NCBI GenBank assembly: GCA_949291945.1
Contig: CASEXH010000028.1
Span: 1-54,133, forward strand
Direction: 5' to 3'
Source of the DNA: an uncultured Bacillota bacterium
Lineage (GTDB): Bacteria; Bacillota; Clostridia; Lachnospirales; Lachnospiraceae
Length of the DNA stretch: 54,133 nucleotides
Each line of letters begins with the position of its first letter. Position 1 is the first letter of the stretch. Below, piece by piece: positions 33,155-42,594 of this stretch. The notes under the pieces are model-generated. The model saw nothing but the letters and a program-made list of their open reading frames with translations. It did no database searches and was not told the origin of the DNA. A program made the translations under genes and the position numbers.

Positions 33155-34579
33155 ATGCAGATAAAATCGAAACTGTCATTTTTTAAAAGCCTCAGATTCC
33201 GGATCATGATCATTATGATTATAATCGGTATTATTCCCGGCTTTATTGTGGAGGGAATGCTTATCAGTTCCTATGAGGAACGGGCTGTGGAACTGAGACA
33301 GATCAATGTAAGAAATCAGTGTGACATTCTGGGAAACCAGCTGATGAAGGAAGGGTATCTCCAACAGAAAACAGAGGTCATAGACAGTGAACTGGCTATG
33401 ATCTCATCTGTCTTCAGCGCCAGAGTCCTGATCATAAACAGAAACGGAAGGATCATAGAAGATACCTATGATATCGATGAAGGAAAATATGCTTTTTCCG
33501 AAGAAGTGATCCAGTGCTTTGAAGGAGTGAATACCAGCTACTATGATAGAGAGAATACTTATATAGAACAGACTATCCCTCTGACGAACCAGGAATCTGA
33601 GCAGATTGACGGCGTGATGCTGATCAGTGCTTCTACTTCCGAGATCCATGATACTATAGAGATCCTGGCTCACAGGGGAAATCTTCTTATGCTGATCATC
33701 AGTATTTTGGTAATTTTCCTAAGTTTTATCATATCCAAGATTCTGGTAAAACCATTCTCCAGAGTGAGCAAAGCTATTGAGGAACTGACAGATGGGTATC
33801 TGGACGAAGAAATTTCTGTTACCGATTATACGGAAACAGAGATGATCACCAATGTATTTAACAAACTGCTGAAACGTATGAAAATCCTGGACGATTCCAG
33901 ACAGGAGTTCGTGGCCAATGTGTCTCATGAACTGAAAACACCCATGACTTCCATCAAGGTCCTGGCGGATTCTCTGGCAGGTCAGGATGATGTTCCGGCG
34001 GAGTTGTATAAAGAGTTTATGCAGGATATTACGGTGGAGATCGACCGGGAAAATAAGATCATTACAGACCTTCTGGCACTGGTAAAGATGGATAAAAAAG
34101 CTTCAGATCTGAATATTCAGAAAGTGAGTATCAACGAGCTGCTGGAGAATATACTTAAACGGCTGAAACCCATTGCGGATAAAAAGCGGGTGGAACTGGT
34201 CCTGGAGAGTTTCCGACCGGTGGTGGCGGAGATCGATGAGGTAAAGCTGAGCCTGGCCTTTTCAAATTTGGTGGAAAATGGTATTAAGTATAATGTGGAA
34301 GATGGATGGGTACATGTGACCCTGAACGCAGACCATAAGTACTTTTACGTAACGGTATCTGACTCGGGAATCGGTATTCCAAAAGAATCTATTGATAAGA
34401 TTTTTGAGAGGTTCTACCGGGTAGACAAATCTCATTCCCGGGAGATTGGAGGAACCGGCCTGGGACTGGCAATCACCAGAAATGCTATTGTCATGCACAG
34501 AGGAGCCATAAAAGTAAAAAGCGAAGAACATCAGGGAACTACATTTTCCGTAAGAATCCCTTTGAATTATATTGCATAG
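33155..34579 (+). CDS. Sensor histidine kinase with HAMP domain
   Basis: The 474-residue protein has TM1 (about 16-38), an extracellular sensor (about 40-175), TM2 (about 177-197), HAMP (about 198-248), the phosphoacceptor H258 in ANVSHELKTPM, and a HATPase domain with NLVENGIKYN (N box), DSGIGIP (G1) and GGTGLGLAI (G2). It should phosphorylate the response regulator encoded just upstream. The signal is unknown. The ribosome binding site GTAGGAAC is only moderate. The GerMN lipoprotein gene follows by 11 bases. Confidence 0.92.
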   Translation: MQIKSKLSFFKSLRFRIMIIMIIIGIIPGFIVEGMLISSYEERAVELRQINVRNQCDILGNQLMKEGYLQQKTEVIDSELAMISSVFSARVLIINRNGRIIEDTYDIDEGKYAFSEEVIQCFEGVNTSYYDRENTYIEQTIPLTNQESEQIDGVMLISASTSEIHDTIEILAHRGNLLMLIISILVIFLSFIISKILVKPFSRVSKAIEELTDGYLDEEISVTDYTETEMITNVFNKLLKRMKILDDSRQEFVANVSHELKTPMTSIKVLADSLAGQDDVPAELYKEFMQDITVEIDRENKIITDLLALVKMDKKASDLNIQKVSINELLENILKRLKPIADKKRVELVLESFRPVVAEIDEVKLSLAFSNLVENGIKYNVEDGWVHVTLNADHKYFYVTVSDSGIGIPKESIDKIFERFYRVDKSHSREIGGTGLGLAITRNAIVMHRGAIKVKSEEHQGTTFSVRIPLNYIA

Positions 34580-34590
34580 GGGGTATTGAC

Positions 34591-35529
34591 GTGAAGAAAT
34601 TCAGAAAAATGCTGGCGTTTTTATTAGTGGTCACTCTATCTTTATCGGCTCTGGCAGGGTGCCAAAGTCAACAGGAGGAAGAGGTGACAAAATACTCCAT
34701 GTATTACCTGGCACTGTCAAAGACAAAACTGGAAACGGTACCTTATGAACCCTCGGCGGAAGATACGGAGACTATGATCCAGGAAATCTATCAGAAACTT
34801 TCGGAACCTTCTGACTCAGAGGAATATCTCAGGCTGCTCCCTGACGGGGTGCTGATGAAAAATTATTCCTTTGAAGGGCAGACAGTAACACTGAATTTTG
34901 ATGAAGAGTACAAAAAGATGAATAATGCCAGGGAGATTTTAGTAAGGACGGGAATGGTCCTGGCTTTTACTCAGATTCCGGGAGTTTCGTATGTGGAGTT
35001 TCAGGAAAACGGAGATCCCATGACCGATTCCGACGGCAAAGAGCTGGGTACAATGGAAAGAAGCAGCTTTGTGGAAAATGAAGGGAAAAATATCAATTCC
35101 TATATGTTTGCAGATCTGAACCTGTATTTTGCAAATGAAAACGGTGACCATCTGGTAAAAGAGACCAGAAGGATCCATTACAGCAGTAATGTCCCTTTGG
35201 AAAGAGTCATTATCGAAAAGCTTTTGGAAGGACCAAAATCCGATGGTATGCTGCCTACCCTGTCCTCTAATACCAGGATTCTGGGAGTTTCTATTGTGGA
35301 AGGGATCTGTTACGTGAATCTGGACAAAAGCTTTCTGACTGAGACTATGAGCGTCCAGCAGGAACTTCCTATCTATTCTATCGTAGACTCCTTAACGGAT
35401 GCCTGCAAGATCCATGGGGTTCAGATTTCTGTAGAGGGAGATACCAAAGTGACTTTCAGAGAAAGTATGGAGCTGGATCAGGTCTACCAGGCGGATTACA
35501 GTTATCTGGAGACCGAGGATGAGAGTTAA
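34591..35529 (+). CDS. Lipoprotein with two GerMN-like domains
   Basis: The 312-residue protein starts at GTG with AGGGGG upstream and has a signal peptide with lipobox LAGC (Cys about 24). Two GerMN-type domains follow, the second clear from residues about 195-295 (LLEGPKSDGMLPTLSSNTRI and GICYVNLDKSF). GerMN domains occur in spore protein GerM and in actinobacterial LpqB, a lipoprotein encoded after the MtrAB two-component genes. The regulator-kinase-GerMN order here is the same, so a role as modulator of the kinase is inferred. Its end overlaps comEC by 11 bases. Confidence 0.82.
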   Translation: MKKFRKMLAFLLVVTLSLSALAGCQSQQEEEVTKYSMYYLALSKTKLETVPYEPSAEDTETMIQEIYQKLSEPSDSEEYLRLLPDGVLMKNYSFEGQTVTLNFDEEYKKMNNAREILVRTGMVLAFTQIPGVSYVEFQENGDPMTDSDGKELGTMERSSFVENEGKNINSYMFADLNLYFANENGDHLVKETRRIHYSSNVPLERVIIEKLLEGPKSDGMLPTLSSNTRILGVSIVEGICYVNLDKSFLTETMSVQQELPIYSIVDSLTDACKIHGVQISVEGDTKVTFRESMELDQVYQADYSYLETEDES

Positions 35530-37819
35530 GAGACCCCTTTGCGCTGCCGCCGTCATCTGGGCGGCAGCAATATGGTTGCTGGGGAAGGCAGGAATTCCTT
35601 TCTTTTCCTGCGAATCTCCTGAGCTTCCGGGGGGAGTCAAAGATGAGAATGTCCTGGTTACAGGTATCGTCTATCAAAAAGATATCTACGAGACAATTAC
35701 AAATCTGTATCTGAAAAAAGCAAATCTGATCATTCTGAAAAAAGAATATCCCATAGATAACATTAAGCTCACAATTGAAAATGAAATACTGACTGACTCC
35801 GCAGAACAGGGAGATATGGCTGTCGTCTGGGGAAAAGTGGAAGAAATTCCGAAAGCCGCAAATCCGGGACAGTTTGACGAAAAAATTTACCATTATGCCA
35901 GAAAGGTAAAATGGTATATGGATGGAGAAGAATTTCAGGTCCTTCAGAAAGAAACAGACCCGGTCCTGGCAGTTCAGGGGAGGATCAAAGAAAGACTTGT
36001 CCGGGGGATCCAAAAAGCCTTTGGCAATGAAAAAGGCGGGATCATGGAAGCTATGATGCTGGGAGAAAAGGGGAATTTGGGCCAGGAAAATAAACTGTTG
36101 TTTCAGATCATGGGGATCTCACATATTCTTGCTATATCTGGAACTCATCTTTCTATTTTGGGATGGGGATTTTATAAAGTATTGATAAAATGCCGTCTTC
36201 CCATAAAATTTTCGGGGATCTTTGCATCTGCTGCCATGGTGTTTTATGGAGGGCTGACTGGAAACCAGGCAGCAGCTGTGCGGGCAGTAATCATGTTTGG
36301 GGTTTCTGCCGGAGCTCTTTTGGAAAAGCGTACTTATGACTTTCTTTCGGCTCTTTCTTTATCGGCAATTCTGATCCTGGCAGAATCTCCTCTGTATTTG
36401 TACGACAGCAGTTTTCTCCTTTCCTTCGGGGCAGTACTGGGGCTGGCGGCGGTCCATCCTGTTCTTTTTCCGCCGAAAAGGAAAAGAAACAGCAGGAAAC
36501 TGACAGGAAGAATCGTATCAGGATTAGAACAGGGAGTCTGCTCCAGCATTTCTGTATGGAGTATTCTGCTTCCCATTACGATGTATTTTTTCTGTGAACT
36601 TTCTGTCTGGGGCTTTTTAGTAAACCTTCTTATATTGCCTACGGTGGGAATTCTGCTGATTTCCGGATTGGCAGGGGGTGTTCTGGGACTATTTCCGGCA
36701 GTGCTTCCGGGTCAGATAGGGGCCATACCGGGAAGTGTTCTTTTAGAGTGTTATATTCGGGGAGGAAAATTTCTTCAAGAACTGCCGGTTTTTCTGTGGA
36801 TAACAGGAAGACCCCAATTGTGGCAGTGCGGGGAATACTATGGGATCCTTGCCTTGCTCTTATGGATAAAAGGTAAGATTCAAAAGCAGGATCCTGGAAA
36901 GAAAAAAATTCTTTTGAAAAAAGAATATATCAAAAAGTGGTTTCCAGCCGGATCATTGGCTGCAGTGGGACTGGGCCTCTTTCTTTTATTTTCCCGTCCC
37001 TTGGAAGGAAGTCTGAAGGTCACTTTTTTAGATGTAGGACAGGGAGACTGTGCATGTATACAGCAGGAACCTGGCAGATGCTACTTGATAGACGGAGGGA
37101 GCAGCTCGATTTCTAAAGCCGGACAATACAGAATCCTCCCCTTTTTAAGGGAACAGGGGATTAGGCGGATCGATGGGATCTTTGTATCTCATATGGATGA
37201 AGACCATGTTAATGGGATTATGGAACTGTTGGAAATGAGCAGAGACAGGAGAACAGGACTGAAGATAGACAGGCTCTTTCTCTCAGAGTGTAAAGAGACA
37301 GAGGAACAGAGAGAAAAGCTGGAAAGGGCCGGGAAGGAGACAGAGTGCCGGATTTTTTATATTAAAAAGGGCAGTGTTGTAAAGAACGGAAATTTAAAAA
37401 TCACCTGTCTTTCTCCGGAAAAAGAAAATATGGAGAGCAATGAGGGATCCCAGGTTCTTCTGGCAGAAGCAGAAGGATTCTCTTTTCTGTTTACAGGTGA
37501 TATTGAGGGAATGGGTGAGCGGCAGCTTTTGTCTGCATGCAGAGAAAGGGGGATTACCTGCGATATCCTAAAAGTGGCTCACCATGGATCAAAAAACTCA
37601 ACTTCAGAAGAACTTCTGAATGTGATCCGGCCTGAAGCTGCTGTTATTTCCTGCGGCGAAGATAATTTATATGGACATCCTCATGAAGTATTACTGAGAA
37701 GGCTGGAAAGCAGAAAAATCAGGATCTTTCAGACAAAAAATACAGGGGCTGTTTCTGTGGTGTTGAAGAAAGAAAAAATCCAGGTCTCTTTTCAGCTTGG
37801 AAAATCCATGATAGAATAG
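35519..37819 (+). CDS. comEC: ComEC/Rec2 DNA uptake channel, full length
   Basis: ComEC forms the membrane channel that brings single-stranded DNA into the cell. The 766-residue protein has an N-terminal DUF4131/OB-type region (about 40-150), the competence membrane domain (about 165-490; HILAISGTHLSILG, GNQAAAVRAVIMF) and a C-terminal metallo-beta-lactamase domain (about 500-766) with FLDVGQGDCACI, SHMDEDHVNG and AHHGSKNST. All motifs are intact. It overlaps the lipoprotein gene, so it is translationally coupled to the two-component operon. comEA is upstream in the same cluster. A functional transformation system needs a pilus as well, which is not in the window. Confidence 0.93.
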   Translation: MRVKRPLCAAAVIWAAAIWLLGKAGIPFFSCESPELPGGVKDENVLVTGIVYQKDIYETITNLYLKKANLIILKKEYPIDNIKLTIENEILTDSAEQGDMAVVWGKVEEIPKAANPGQFDEKIYHYARKVKWYMDGEEFQVLQKETDPVLAVQGRIKERLVRGIQKAFGNEKGGIMEAMMLGEKGNLGQENKLLFQIMGISHILAISGTHLSILGWGFYKVLIKCRLPIKFSGIFASAAMVFYGGLTGNQAAAVRAVIMFGVSAGALLEKRTYDFLSALSLSAILILAESPLYLYDSSFLLSFGAVLGLAAVHPVLFPPKRKRNSRKLTGRIVSGLEQGVCSSISVWSILLPITMYFFCELSVWGFLVNLLILPTVGILLISGLAGGVLGLFPAVLPGQIGAIPGSVLLECYIRGGKFLQELPVFLWITGRPQLWQCGEYYGILALLLWIKGKIQKQDPGKKKILLKKEYIKKWFPAGSLAAVGLGLFLLFSRPLEGSLKVTFLDVGQGDCACIQQEPGRCYLIDGGSSSISKAGQYRILPFLREQGIRRIDGIFVSHMDEDHVNGIMELLEMSRDRRTGLKIDRLFLSECKETEEQREKLERAGKETECRIFYIKKGSVVKNGNLKITCLSPEKENMESNEGSQVLLAEAEGFSFLFTGDIEGMGERQLLSACRERGITCDILKVAHHGSKNSTSEELLNVIRPEAAVISCGEDNLYGHPHEVLLRRLESRKIRIFQTKNTGAVSVVLKKEKIQVSFQLGKSMIE

Positions 37820-37845
37820 GACAGGAAAAACCTGAAAGGGAGCGC

Positions 37846-38826
37846 ATGATGAAAAATTTACAGGAAGATATTAAAAATCAGAATTTTAAAAAGGTGTATC
37901 TCCTCTGGGGAGAAGAAAAATATCTTTTGCAGCAGTATAGAAATAAGCTGGAGAAAGCTCTGGTTCCGGAAGGGGACACTATGAATTTTTCACTTTTTCA
38001 GGGAAAAAAGACAGAACCCAGAGAAGTGATCGAGTTGGCAGAAACTATGCCCTTTTTTGCAGACAAAAGAGTGATTTTTCTGGAGGATACAGGATTCTTT
38101 AAAAACCAATGCCAGGATCTCCCTGAATATATGGCGGAACTGCCGGATTATCTATGTATGGTTTTTCTGGAAGATCAGGTAGATAAGCGCAGCCGTATGT
38201 ACAAGGCTGTAAAAAAATATGGAAGTATTGTGGAATTCGGCCAGCAGGATTCCAGAACTCTTATGCGATGGATACTGGGAATTCTGAAAAGAGAAGGAAA
38301 AAAGATCACCCAGAGGGATATGGAACTGTTTCTGGAGATGACAGGAACGGATATGGGAAATATAGAGAATGAGCTGGAAAAGCTTTTGAGCTATACCATG
38401 GGAAGAGAAGTAATCTCCGGAGAAGATATCCGGTCAGTCTGCACCAGCCAGATTTCCAATCATATTTTTGATATGCTCCGGGCTGTTACTGAAAAAAAGC
38501 AGAAAAAGGCTTTGAATCTGTACTATGACCTTCTCGCACTGAAAGAGCCTCCCATGCGTATTTTATTTCTTCTGGCAAGACAGTTTAATCTGATATGGCA
38601 GGTGAAGGAACTGGAGAAGGAAGGATATGATCAGAGCAGGATCGCCAAAAGAACAGGACTGCAGCCTTTTGTGGTACGGAATTACAGTTCCTATGGAAGG
38701 CGGTACCGGGAAGAAGAACTGGAAGCGATCGTTCAGGAGTGCGTAGATACGGAAGAAAAGGTAAAGACCGGACGGATCACAGATACCCTCAGTGTGGAAC
38801 TGCTTCTGATTAAATTCAGTAGCTGA
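37846..38826 (+). CDS. holA: DNA polymerase III delta subunit
   Basis: HolA is the clamp-loader subunit that opens the beta clamp. The 326-residue protein has VYLLWGEEKYLLQQYRNKL at the N-terminus, FFADKRVIFLEDTGFF and the C-terminal AAA-associated region with FDMLRAVTEKKQKKAL. It always follows comEC and precedes rpsT in Bacilli and Clostridia. Two ATG codons at 37846 and 37849 are possible after AAAGGGAG. It is convergent with rpsT over a strong terminator. Confidence 0.93.
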   Translation: MMKNLQEDIKNQNFKKVYLLWGEEKYLLQQYRNKLEKALVPEGDTMNFSLFQGKKTEPREVIELAETMPFFADKRVIFLEDTGFFKNQCQDLPEYMAELPDYLCMVFLEDQVDKRSRMYKAVKKYGSIVEFGQQDSRTLMRWILGILKREGKKITQRDMELFLEMTGTDMGNIENELEKLLSYTMGREVISGEDIRSVCTSQISNHIFDMLRAVTEKKQKKALNLYYDLLALKEPPMRILFLLARQFNLIWQVKELEKEGYDQSRIAKRTGLQPFVVRNYSSYGRRYREEELEAIVQECVDTEEKVKTGRITDTLSVELLLIKFSS

Positions 38827-38875
38827 AAAAAGAGCCTTCTGGCCGATGACGGACAGCCAGAAGGCTCTTTTTTTT
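38826..38875. terminator. Bidirectional terminator between holA and rpsT
   Basis: AAAAAAGAGCCTTCTGGC (38826-38843) pairs perfectly with the arm at 38856-38873, and T-runs are present in both directions. It starts on the last base of the holA stop. Confidence 0.92.
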
Positions 38876-38890
38876 ATAGTCTATAAAAAA

Positions 38891-39154
38891 TTAGTTAAGT
38901 GTGTTTACGGCTTTTGCTAAGCGGGAAACTTTTCTTGCAGCATTATTTTTGTGATAAACGCCTTTTGTAGCAGCCTTGTCAATTGTTGAAATTGCGTTCT
39001 TTAATGCAGCAGAAGCAGCTTCTTTATCCTTTGCAGCAACAGCAGCCTCTACTTTTTTGATAGAAGTTTTTACTGCTGATCTGATGGATTTATTTCTCTC
39101 AGCTTTTGTTCTGTTTACTAAGATTCTTTTCTTTGCAGATTTAATGTTAGCCAA
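38891..39154 (-). CDS. rpsT: 30S ribosomal protein S20
   Basis: S20 is an early-binding 30S protein made of helices. The 87-residue protein is rich in Lys and Ala and begins (L)[20 protein letters not shown]. The start is taken as TTG at 39154-39152, read as Met, because GGAGGTG lies seven bases upstream; the in-frame ATG at 39169 would lie inside or before that site. Rare start codons are common in rpsT and limit its translation. The promoter is at 39252-39280. Confidence 0.95.
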   Translation of the reverse strand: MANIKSAKKRILVNRTKAERNKSIRSAVKTSIKKVEAAVAAKDKEAASAALKNAISTIDKAATKGVYHKNNAARKVSRLAKAVNTLN

Positions 39155-39251
39155 AGTGTACACCTCCAAATGTGATCATTCAATTTATTTATTATATACC
39201 TATATTTTTATCGGAGAAGACACGGAATACTCCGATATCACATGCTTTTTC

Positions 39252-39280
39252 ATTCTAGTGTATTTGGAGAGAAATGTCAA
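39252..39280 (-). promoter_or_regulatory. Near-consensus rpsT promoter
   Basis: On the minus strand TTGACA (39280-39275) and TAGAAT (39257-39252) are 17 bases apart. Transcription starts near 39245 and the leader of about 90 nt has a hairpin, TATCGGAG/CTCCGATA (39219-39226/39240-39247), at its 5' end. Confidence 0.82.
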
Positions 39281-39341
39281 TACATAAAATCTTTGAAATT
39301 GCAAAAAATATGGAAAAACAGGCATAGAAAGGATGTTTGTC

Positions 39342-40253
39342 ATGGCAATGGGAAGAATTCATACAGACCTGGCATTGGAGACAAAGGAAAAATTTGAAGA
39401 GGACAATGTGGAGATCAGAGGAGTGGAGATCCAGGAGGATTATGATGAGAAAAAGGATATCCGGACGACTGTGGTAAAGATCAAAACAGAAAACGGAGCC
39501 AGAGCTATGGGGAGATCTCAGGGAGTTTATATTACGCTGGAAGCCCCTAATATGTCTGTACCGGATGAGGATTACCACAGAGAGATATCCAAAGAGATCT
39601 CCAGACATGTAAAAGCCCTCCTTCCGGATAAGAAGGATCTCAGCGTGTTGGTAGTAGGCCTGGGAAACAGGGAAGTCACACCAGATGCTTTAGGACCTGA
39701 GGTAGTGGCGAATCTCCGCATTACCAGACACATCATTAATGAATACGGGATCCAGGGAATGGGAGAGGAACATGCCCACAGTGTAAGCGGACTGGCACCG
39801 GGAGTTATGGCCCAGACAGGAATGGAAACTATGGAGATTATCAGAGGAGTGATGGAAGAGACCCGGCCGGATGTGATCATAGCCATTGACGCCCTTGCAG
39901 CCAGAAGTATCCGGAGACTGAACCGGACGATTCAGATCACAGATACAGGGATCAATCCAGGCTCCGGTGTAGGTAATCACAGAACAGGCCTAAACAGAGA
40001 AACTTTGGGAACTAAAGTGATTGGGATCGGCGTTCCCACAGTGGTAGACGGGGCAACCATCGTCCATGACGCCATGGCTCATCTTCTTGATACACTGGAA
40101 GAGGCTGAAAAGAAAGAATTTCTGGAGGAAATGATCGCCCCGTCTCTCCACAGCATGTTTGTTACGCCTAAAGATGTAGACGAAACAATAAAACGTCTGG
40201 CGTATACGATTTCGGAAGGCCTGAATATGACCTTTACCCAGAGAAAGGCATAA
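39342..40253 (+). CDS. gpr: Spore germination protease GPR
   Basis: GPR degrades the small acid-soluble proteins of the spore at germination and is made as a zymogen. The 303-residue protein starts MAMGRIHTDLALETKEKF; the TDLALE stretch is like the SASP cleavage site and marks self-processing. LVVGLGNREVTPDALGP is the conserved core. ATG 39342 is chosen since GAAAGG lies nine bases upstream; ATG 39333 is directly on that site. It is expected to be expressed in the forespore; I could not identify a convincing SigG promoter. It precedes spoIIP, as in Bacillus. Confidence 0.94.
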   Translation: MAMGRIHTDLALETKEKFEEDNVEIRGVEIQEDYDEKKDIRTTVVKIKTENGARAMGRSQGVYITLEAPNMSVPDEDYHREISKEISRHVKALLPDKKDLSVLVVGLGNREVTPDALGPEVVANLRITRHIINEYGIQGMGEEHAHSVSGLAPGVMAQTGMETMEIIRGVMEETRPDVIIAIDALAARSIRRLNRTIQITDTGINPGSGVGNHRTGLNRETLGTKVIGIGVPTVVDGATIVHDAMAHLLDTLEEAEKKEFLEEMIAPSLHSMFVTPKDVDETIKRLAYTISEGLNMTFTQRKA

Positions 40254-40293
40254 ATGAAAAGGATTGTCTCATATATAGATATGAGGTGATTGG

Positions 40294-41571
40294 GTGAAGA
40301 AAAAAGATGCTGCAAAAGCCGTTTCTGCTGTAATATGGATAGGTATGCTGGCTTTAGCCGGATATATTGTGATAAAAGGACTTTCTCTGGATAAGGAAGT
40401 TGTTGAAAAAATCATGTATAACATACAGCAGCAGGCAGTAGAAACCTATCTTCCGGCCGTGACCAGATCGGACCGGAAAAATGACTCTTTTGCCTTCTGG
40501 CTCCTGGAAAAAACCAAAGATCAGCTTCCGGGACTGGACACGGATGAACAAGATGTGCAGGCGAAGGAGGATGTAACTACCAGTGCCAGGATTGTGGAGG
40601 AAAACCAGGAATTTCTGAAACAGCGGCTTACTGAAGAAAATCAGGAGGCGGGACCAGATGAGGAAGGTCTGGAGATCACCGGCGGAGACACTCAAAAGGA
40701 TCAGAATAAAGAAACTGAGGAAGAGCAAGAGGAAATCCCAGAAACCGGAGAAGAGGAGTCAAAAAGCGCAGCGGTTGCTCGGGAACGGGTGCCGGTGACG
40801 GACATTTCTATGGAGCAGCTGCAGGACTTTAATTTTGTCCTCAGTAATTTTTATACGGTGGACAGCACCACTAGTATTACCAGCGACCAGCTTAATGCTC
40901 CGGAACTGTTACAGATGGATCTCAGAATGAAGACAGGCAATGATCAGCCTCAGATCCTGATCTACCATACCCATTCTCAGGAAGAATTTATCGATTCAGT
41001 TCCGGGAGACGCCTCTACTACGATAGTAGGAGTGGGGGATTATCTGACGAAAATCCTGAAAGAAAACTATGGCTATAACGTACTCCATGTAACAGATACT
41101 TTCGATATTGTAGACGGAAAGCTGGACAGAAACCAGGCTTATAATTATGCTCAGGAACGTATCAGTCAGGTTCTGGAGGAGAATCCCAGCATAGAAGTGA
41201 TCATTGATCTCCACAGGGATGGAGTGGCGGACAATCAGCGTCTGGTGACGGAGGTGGACGGAAAACAGACGGCTAAGGTCATGTTTTTTAATGGCCTGAG
41301 CAGGACAAAGCAAAACGGAGAGATCAGCTATCTGCCAAATCCATATATCCAGGATAATCTGGCCTTTTCCCTCCAGATGATGCTGGCCTGTGAAAAGTAT
41401 TATCCAGATTTTGCCAGGACTATTTACCTCAGGGGGTACCGGTATAATCTCCATTTGCGCCCAAAGACTCTTCTGGTAGAGTGCGGAGCTCAGACCAATA
41501 CAGTAGAGGAAGAAATGAATGCCATGGAGCCTCTGGCAGATGTGTTGAATAAGGTTTTGACGGGGACGTGA
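40294..41571 (+). CDS. spoIIP: Stage II sporulation protein P (peptidoglycan hydrolase)
   Basis: SpoIIP is an amidase/endopeptidase that, with SpoIID and SpoIIM, thins the septal wall during engulfment. The 425-residue protein has an N-terminal transmembrane anchor (about 8-28), a long Glu-rich linker (about 80-165) and the SpoIIP domain with YHTHSQEEF, IDLHRDGV and LLVECGAQTNTVEEEMNA, which hold the zinc-binding residues. It starts at GTG after GAGGTG. In most relatives lepA follows directly; here a glycan cluster intervenes. Confidence 0.93.
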   Translation: MKKKDAAKAVSAVIWIGMLALAGYIVIKGLSLDKEVVEKIMYNIQQQAVETYLPAVTRSDRKNDSFAFWLLEKTKDQLPGLDTDEQDVQAKEDVTTSARIVEENQEFLKQRLTEENQEAGPDEEGLEITGGDTQKDQNKETEEEQEEIPETGEEESKSAAVARERVPVTDISMEQLQDFNFVLSNFYTVDSTTSITSDQLNAPELLQMDLRMKTGNDQPQILIYHTHSQEEFIDSVPGDASTTIVGVGDYLTKILKENYGYNVLHVTDTFDIVDGKLDRNQAYNYAQERISQVLEENPSIEVIIDLHRDGVADNQRLVTEVDGKQTAKVMFFNGLSRTKQNGEISYLPNPYIQDNLAFSLQMMLACEKYYPDFARTIYLRGYRYNLHLRPKTLLVECGAQTNTVEEEMNAMEPLADVLNKVLTGT

Positions 41572-41583
41572 TAATGATTTATG

Positions 41584-41612
41584 TTGCCATCAGCGTCGAA
41601 AAATGCTATAGT
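41584..41612 (+). promoter_or_regulatory. Promoter for the glycan cluster
   Basis: TTGCCA (41584-41589) and TATAGT (41607-41612) are 17 bases apart with a TG extension. Transcription would start near 41619, about 60 bases before the epimerase start. It lies right after the spoIIP stop, at the junction of old and inserted DNA. Confidence 0.65.
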
Positions 41613-41681
41613 TTATTACAGACTTGTGCAGAAATTAATAGTTTTGTAAAAAAGAGCGTTTGTGAGGGAGATATAATTGGA

Positions 41682-42593
41682 ATGAATAATTTGATACTTG
41701 GATCCTCTGGATTTATAGGAAGAAATTTGAGGAAAAAGCTGGAGCAAAGGAAAGAAAGCGTAACTCTCTTTGATAGATTTATTGACGAGGATACACGGGC
41801 ATTATATAAAAATCGCTGCTTTTGCGGAGAGTTTTCCGAAACTACGAAGTTTGACGAGATCCTGGAGGGCGTGGATAGAGTTTATCATTTGATTTCAACG
41901 ACGATCCCTTCGTCGAACATTCCTATTGTTGATGAGATCCGGCAGAATATAAATCCTACCATTCAATTACTGGAAAGCTGTGTCAGAAACCATGTTAAGG
42001 ATATTATTTTTGTTTCTTCTGGCGGCACGGTTTATGGAAAAACGCGTATGGTGCCCTTTAGAGAGGAAGATGAAACAGATCCTATCTGTTCGTATGGAAT
42101 TCAGAAACTGATGATTGAAAAGTATTTGTATTTATATCATCATCTTTATGGCCTTCACTACAAGGTGGTCCGTCTGGCAAATCCCTATGGCCCCGGACAA
42201 AATCCTAATGGCATTCAGGGCGCAGTTACTACTTTTACATATAAAGCAGTTGCTGATGACTTAATCAAAATTTATGGGAATGGCAAGGTAGTAAGGGACT
42301 ATATATATATTGATGACGCAATAGAGGGCATTCTTAACATTGCAGACAATAAAAAATATGATGTGGTAAATCTAGGCTGCGGACAAGGCTATGATTTAAT
42401 AAAAGTTATTCAGACTCTGGAAGACATCCTGGATAAAAAGCTTCACGTAGAATATTCTCCGGGAAGAAAAGTGGATGTCCCATTTAATGTGTTAAATATT
42501 GACAGATACAATGAGATCAGTCCACATCATCGCTTTGACACCCTTGAAGAAGGAATCAGAAAATTAATTGCTTATATAATGGAGAATAAATAA
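41682..42593 (+). CDS. NAD-dependent epimerase/dehydratase (extended SDR)
   Basis: The 303-residue protein starts MNNLILGSSGFIGRNL, with the GxxGxxG nucleotide-binding loop, and has SYGIQKLMIEKYL with the Tyr-x3-Lys active site and RLANPYGPGQNPNG, typical of UDP-glucose 4-epimerase relatives. It probably converts the sugar of a nucleotide-activated donor for the cluster. The ATG at 41682 is chosen since the N-terminal Rossmann strand begins there and GAGGGAG is 11 bases upstream; the frame stays open back to 41568 with an unrelated-looking text. It is the first gene of the cluster. Confidence 0.85.
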   Translation: MNNLILGSSGFIGRNLRKKLEQRKESVTLFDRFIDEDTRALYKNRCFCGEFSETTKFDEILEGVDRVYHLISTTIPSSNIPIVDEIRQNINPTIQLLESCVRNHVKDIIFVSSGGTVYGKTRMVPFREEDETDPICSYGIQKLMIEKYLYLYHHLYGLHYKVVRLANPYGPGQNPNGIQGAVTTFTYKAVADDLIKIYGNGKVVRDYIYIDDAIEGILNIADNKKYDVVNLGCGQGYDLIKVIQTLEDILDKKLHVEYSPGRKVDVPFNVLNIDRYNEISPHHRFDTLEEGIRKLIAYIMENK

Positions 42594-42594
42594 A

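Noticed and set aside
39281..39341. SigG promoter of gpr
   Set aside because: Words such as GAAAT and CATAGAA are present but spacing and match are too poor to call it.
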